Below are positions 32,779 through 34,244 of a stretch of DNA of 34,244 bases, piece after piece. The notes below the pieces were generated by a model. That model worked only from the letters and a program-made list of their open reading frames with translations. It did no database searches and was not told the DNA's origin. Position 1 is the first letter of the stretch; each line of letters begins with the position of its first letter. The DNA is taken from positions 1-34,244 of the forward strand of contig NZ_UPHT01000015.1 of the NCBI RefSeq assembly GCF_900566085.1, given 5' to 3'. This DNA comes from Mycobacterium attenuatum (GTDB lineage: Bacteria; Actinomycetota; Actinomycetes; Mycobacteriales; Mycobacteriaceae). Position numbers and translations under genes: made by a program.

Positions 32779-33228
32779 CGCGTTAGGTTCCTCGCGCTAT
32801 CCACCGGTACGCGGCTGGATTGGCGCCGCAATTCATTGCGACATAACGCCTAACCGACTCAAATCTGGATTGAATCATCGCGCGCACCTCTTCCGGCGCT
32901 ACGGGCAATGAAAGCTGTTGGCTGCCAGATCCTGCGTGGCTAACCAGCAGCGTTGATGATTACCAAGGTCGATACTGCATTGTCGAACGGCCGAATCTGA
33001 GCAGCCTAACATTGCTAGTGAGCGCCGCACCAGCAGTCGCAGTGGTCGATCCCCGGATCAACTCGACATAGCTACCACGGCGAGCTAATCGTCAATGAGT
33101 ATGCGGCTCATCATTTTTGACCACATCGCCGCCGGCTCATAATGCAGCGGGTCGCCTCGCGGCTTAATCAAGCGATACGTAAGTGTTGCACCGAGCAACA
33201 TTTAATCCATGACAGTACCGCTGTTAAT
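32779..33228. other. intergenic stretch, no gene supported
   Basis: About 450 bases that look more AT-rich than their neighbours lie between the STAS and phosphatase genes. Both are on the minus strand, so this may hold a second promoter for the phosphatase. I cannot name boxes with confidence and see no reading frame to trust. Confidence 0.45.
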
Positions 33229-33600
33229 CTAACCGAGACCGCGGGTGTTGGCGCACAGTGCGCACAGCGCTTCATCAACACCGTCGTACAGGGGCAGGAC
33301 CACTTCCAGGCCGGTCAGCTTGATCGGCCTGCTGGTCACCAGAGTGTTGGCTACGATCGCCAAGCCGACCGAGCCAGTGAGCATTTCGTTGGTCTGCACC
33401 AACAGCTGCAGCCCCGCCGAGCCGAAGAATGCCACGTCGGACAAGTCGATGACCAATGCCGATGGGTGATTGGCGAGCACGTCGGCAATCAATGCAGTCA
33501 GGAGCGGAGCGCTAACAGTATCGACTTCACCGGCGACACGCAGCACCGCCACCCCATCGTCGTACTCGACTGAGGTGGAGATCAATTCTTCAGCCGACAA
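33229..33600 (-). CDS. STAS anti-sigma factor antagonist
   Basis: A 123-residue protein of the SpoIIAA/RsbV type. Features seen: VAVLRVAGEVDTVSAPLLTALI and ALVIDLSDVAFFGSAGLQLLV; the Ser in FFGSAGL (about position 62) is the phosphorylated residue of the family, and the rest follows the STAS fold. In the unphosphorylated form it would bind an anti-sigma kinase and free a sigma factor. The TTG at 33600 is the best start I can find; the alternative upstream frame is shifted. It stands 450 bases upstream of the SpoIIE-like phosphatase that could dephosphorylate it. No anti-sigma kinase is in the window. Confidence 0.8.
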   Translation of the reverse strand: MSAEELISTSVEYDDGVAVLRVAGEVDTVSAPLLTALIADVLANHPSALVIDLSDVAFFGSAGLQLLVQTNEMLTGSVGLAIVANTLVTSRPIKLTGLEVVLPLYDGVDEALCALCANTRGLG

Positions 33601-34244
33601 CGCTCACCAACATTTCACCGGACATCGCCGGGTTGGCCGCCCTGCTGGCGTGGCTGGCAATCGGCATTGAAGTCCGGGCCGCAGCATCGTCTCGCAACTC
33701 CTGCCAAAGCCACCCAAGGCGTAGGCATGGTGACATGTGACTGCCCACTGACGTGATCCGATAGTTCGCTCAACGTTGAAAGCATAGGCCCGACGCAGGC
33801 GCCCGCATTAGCCGAAATACGAAATGACCGCGCTGCGGGCGTGGGATTCGCAGTGAAAAAATGTGGTGACTTCCGCGTGAGGGTTCCGGGGATAAGATGG
33901 ATCGACCTGGCACCCGGGCGAAGCAACCCAGTATTGGTGCACGACGGGCGTACCGCTTCGATCCTGCAACGCACGCCGGGCGAAGGTGATAAGACGAGCC
34001 GAACGAGTACACGAGGGCAATGCCATTGACTTCGGCATCAGGTAGGGATCTGCGAAGGCTTCCGGATCAGGCGGTCGTGATTTTTCCGCGGCCCGCCACG
34101 TCGTGGTGCACACTAAACCTCGATCCACGGATGGACGTTGTGGCGTGAATTGTTGATTTTTGATCTTGATTTGTGGCGTGGTAGGGATGCGACGACCGCT
34201 GGTCTGCCCAGCTTTTCCTGTTGGCTTCCGGTCGTCGGGTCGGG
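33601..34244. other. right end stretch, no gene supported
   Basis: No protein gene is convincing here. A plus-strand frame near 33810-33960 reads GVGFAVKKCGDFRVRVPGIR and then RWIDLAPGRSNPVLVHD, which vaguely resembles a glyoxalase-type domain remnant, but the match is weak and there is no start or end. The last 100 bases are cut by the window. Confidence 0.35.

Noticed and set aside
33142..33573. Plus-strand frame of 143 residues opposite the STAS gene
   Set aside because: The STAS gene on the minus strand has a clear fold and phospho-serine motif; this is its shadow.
33810..33960. Possible glyoxalase-like fragment
   Set aside because: Only a short weak resemblance, with no start, end or metal ligands.

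Overview
The window is a piece of slow-growing Mycobacterium chromosome, GC-rich, with GTG and TTG starts and many 4-base ATGA/GTGA overlaps. The right half contains pcp, a secreted H/D/H protein, dcd and udgA in the order known from M. tuberculosis (Rv0319 to Rv0322). It differs from the order I recall there because two TTG-started paralogues of a Pro/Ala-rich membrane protein sit between dcd and udgA, so a non-tuberculous species is likely. The exact species cannot be read from the window.

Left flank (1-7181), all genes on the minus strand: an LpqH-type lipoprotein, a small membrane protein, a fusion of alpha/beta-hydrolase and class III adenylate cyclase, a ferritin-like diiron protein, a polytopic membrane protein carrying a complete seven-blade YVTN propeller, and a decayed DUF1778/GNAT (TacA/TacT-type) toxin-antitoxin pair.

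Integrated element (7182-20670, about 13.5 kb), bounded by a 47-bp direct repeat that is the 3' part of a tRNA-Gly(CCC) gene, which stays intact at the right end. In order: a lone unknown gene; an oppositely oriented capsid gene with a small companion; an HTH protein and a Cys-rich protein; a regulatory hub; an unknown gene; a hairpin leader, an excisionase-like HTH protein and a prim-pol/RecA-like replication protein; an iteron-like array; small proteins including one with an HGG-type zinc motif; then a small serine recombinase, an HTH protein and a tyrosine integrase. No portal, large terminase, protease or tail gene is visible, so it resembles a phage satellite or reduced prophage with its own capsid gene. 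Beside the integrase, next to attR, lie two overlapping genes: a HipA-like kinase lacking the HipA N-terminal subdomain, and a protein that joins a HipA-N1-like region to a HIRAN domain. This split HipA/HIRAN pair is the best candidate for an undescribed system, probably a toxin or defence cargo.

Right flank (20671-34244): a ZIP-type metal transporter facing pcp, the secreted protein, dcd, the two paralogues, udgA, a flavoprotein remnant, a nucleoside phosphorylase-like gene, a DUF4190-like membrane protein, and a STAS anti-anti-sigma factor followed by a membrane-GAF-SpoIIE phosphatase, together a partner-switching signalling pair. The last 640 bases hold no gene I can support.
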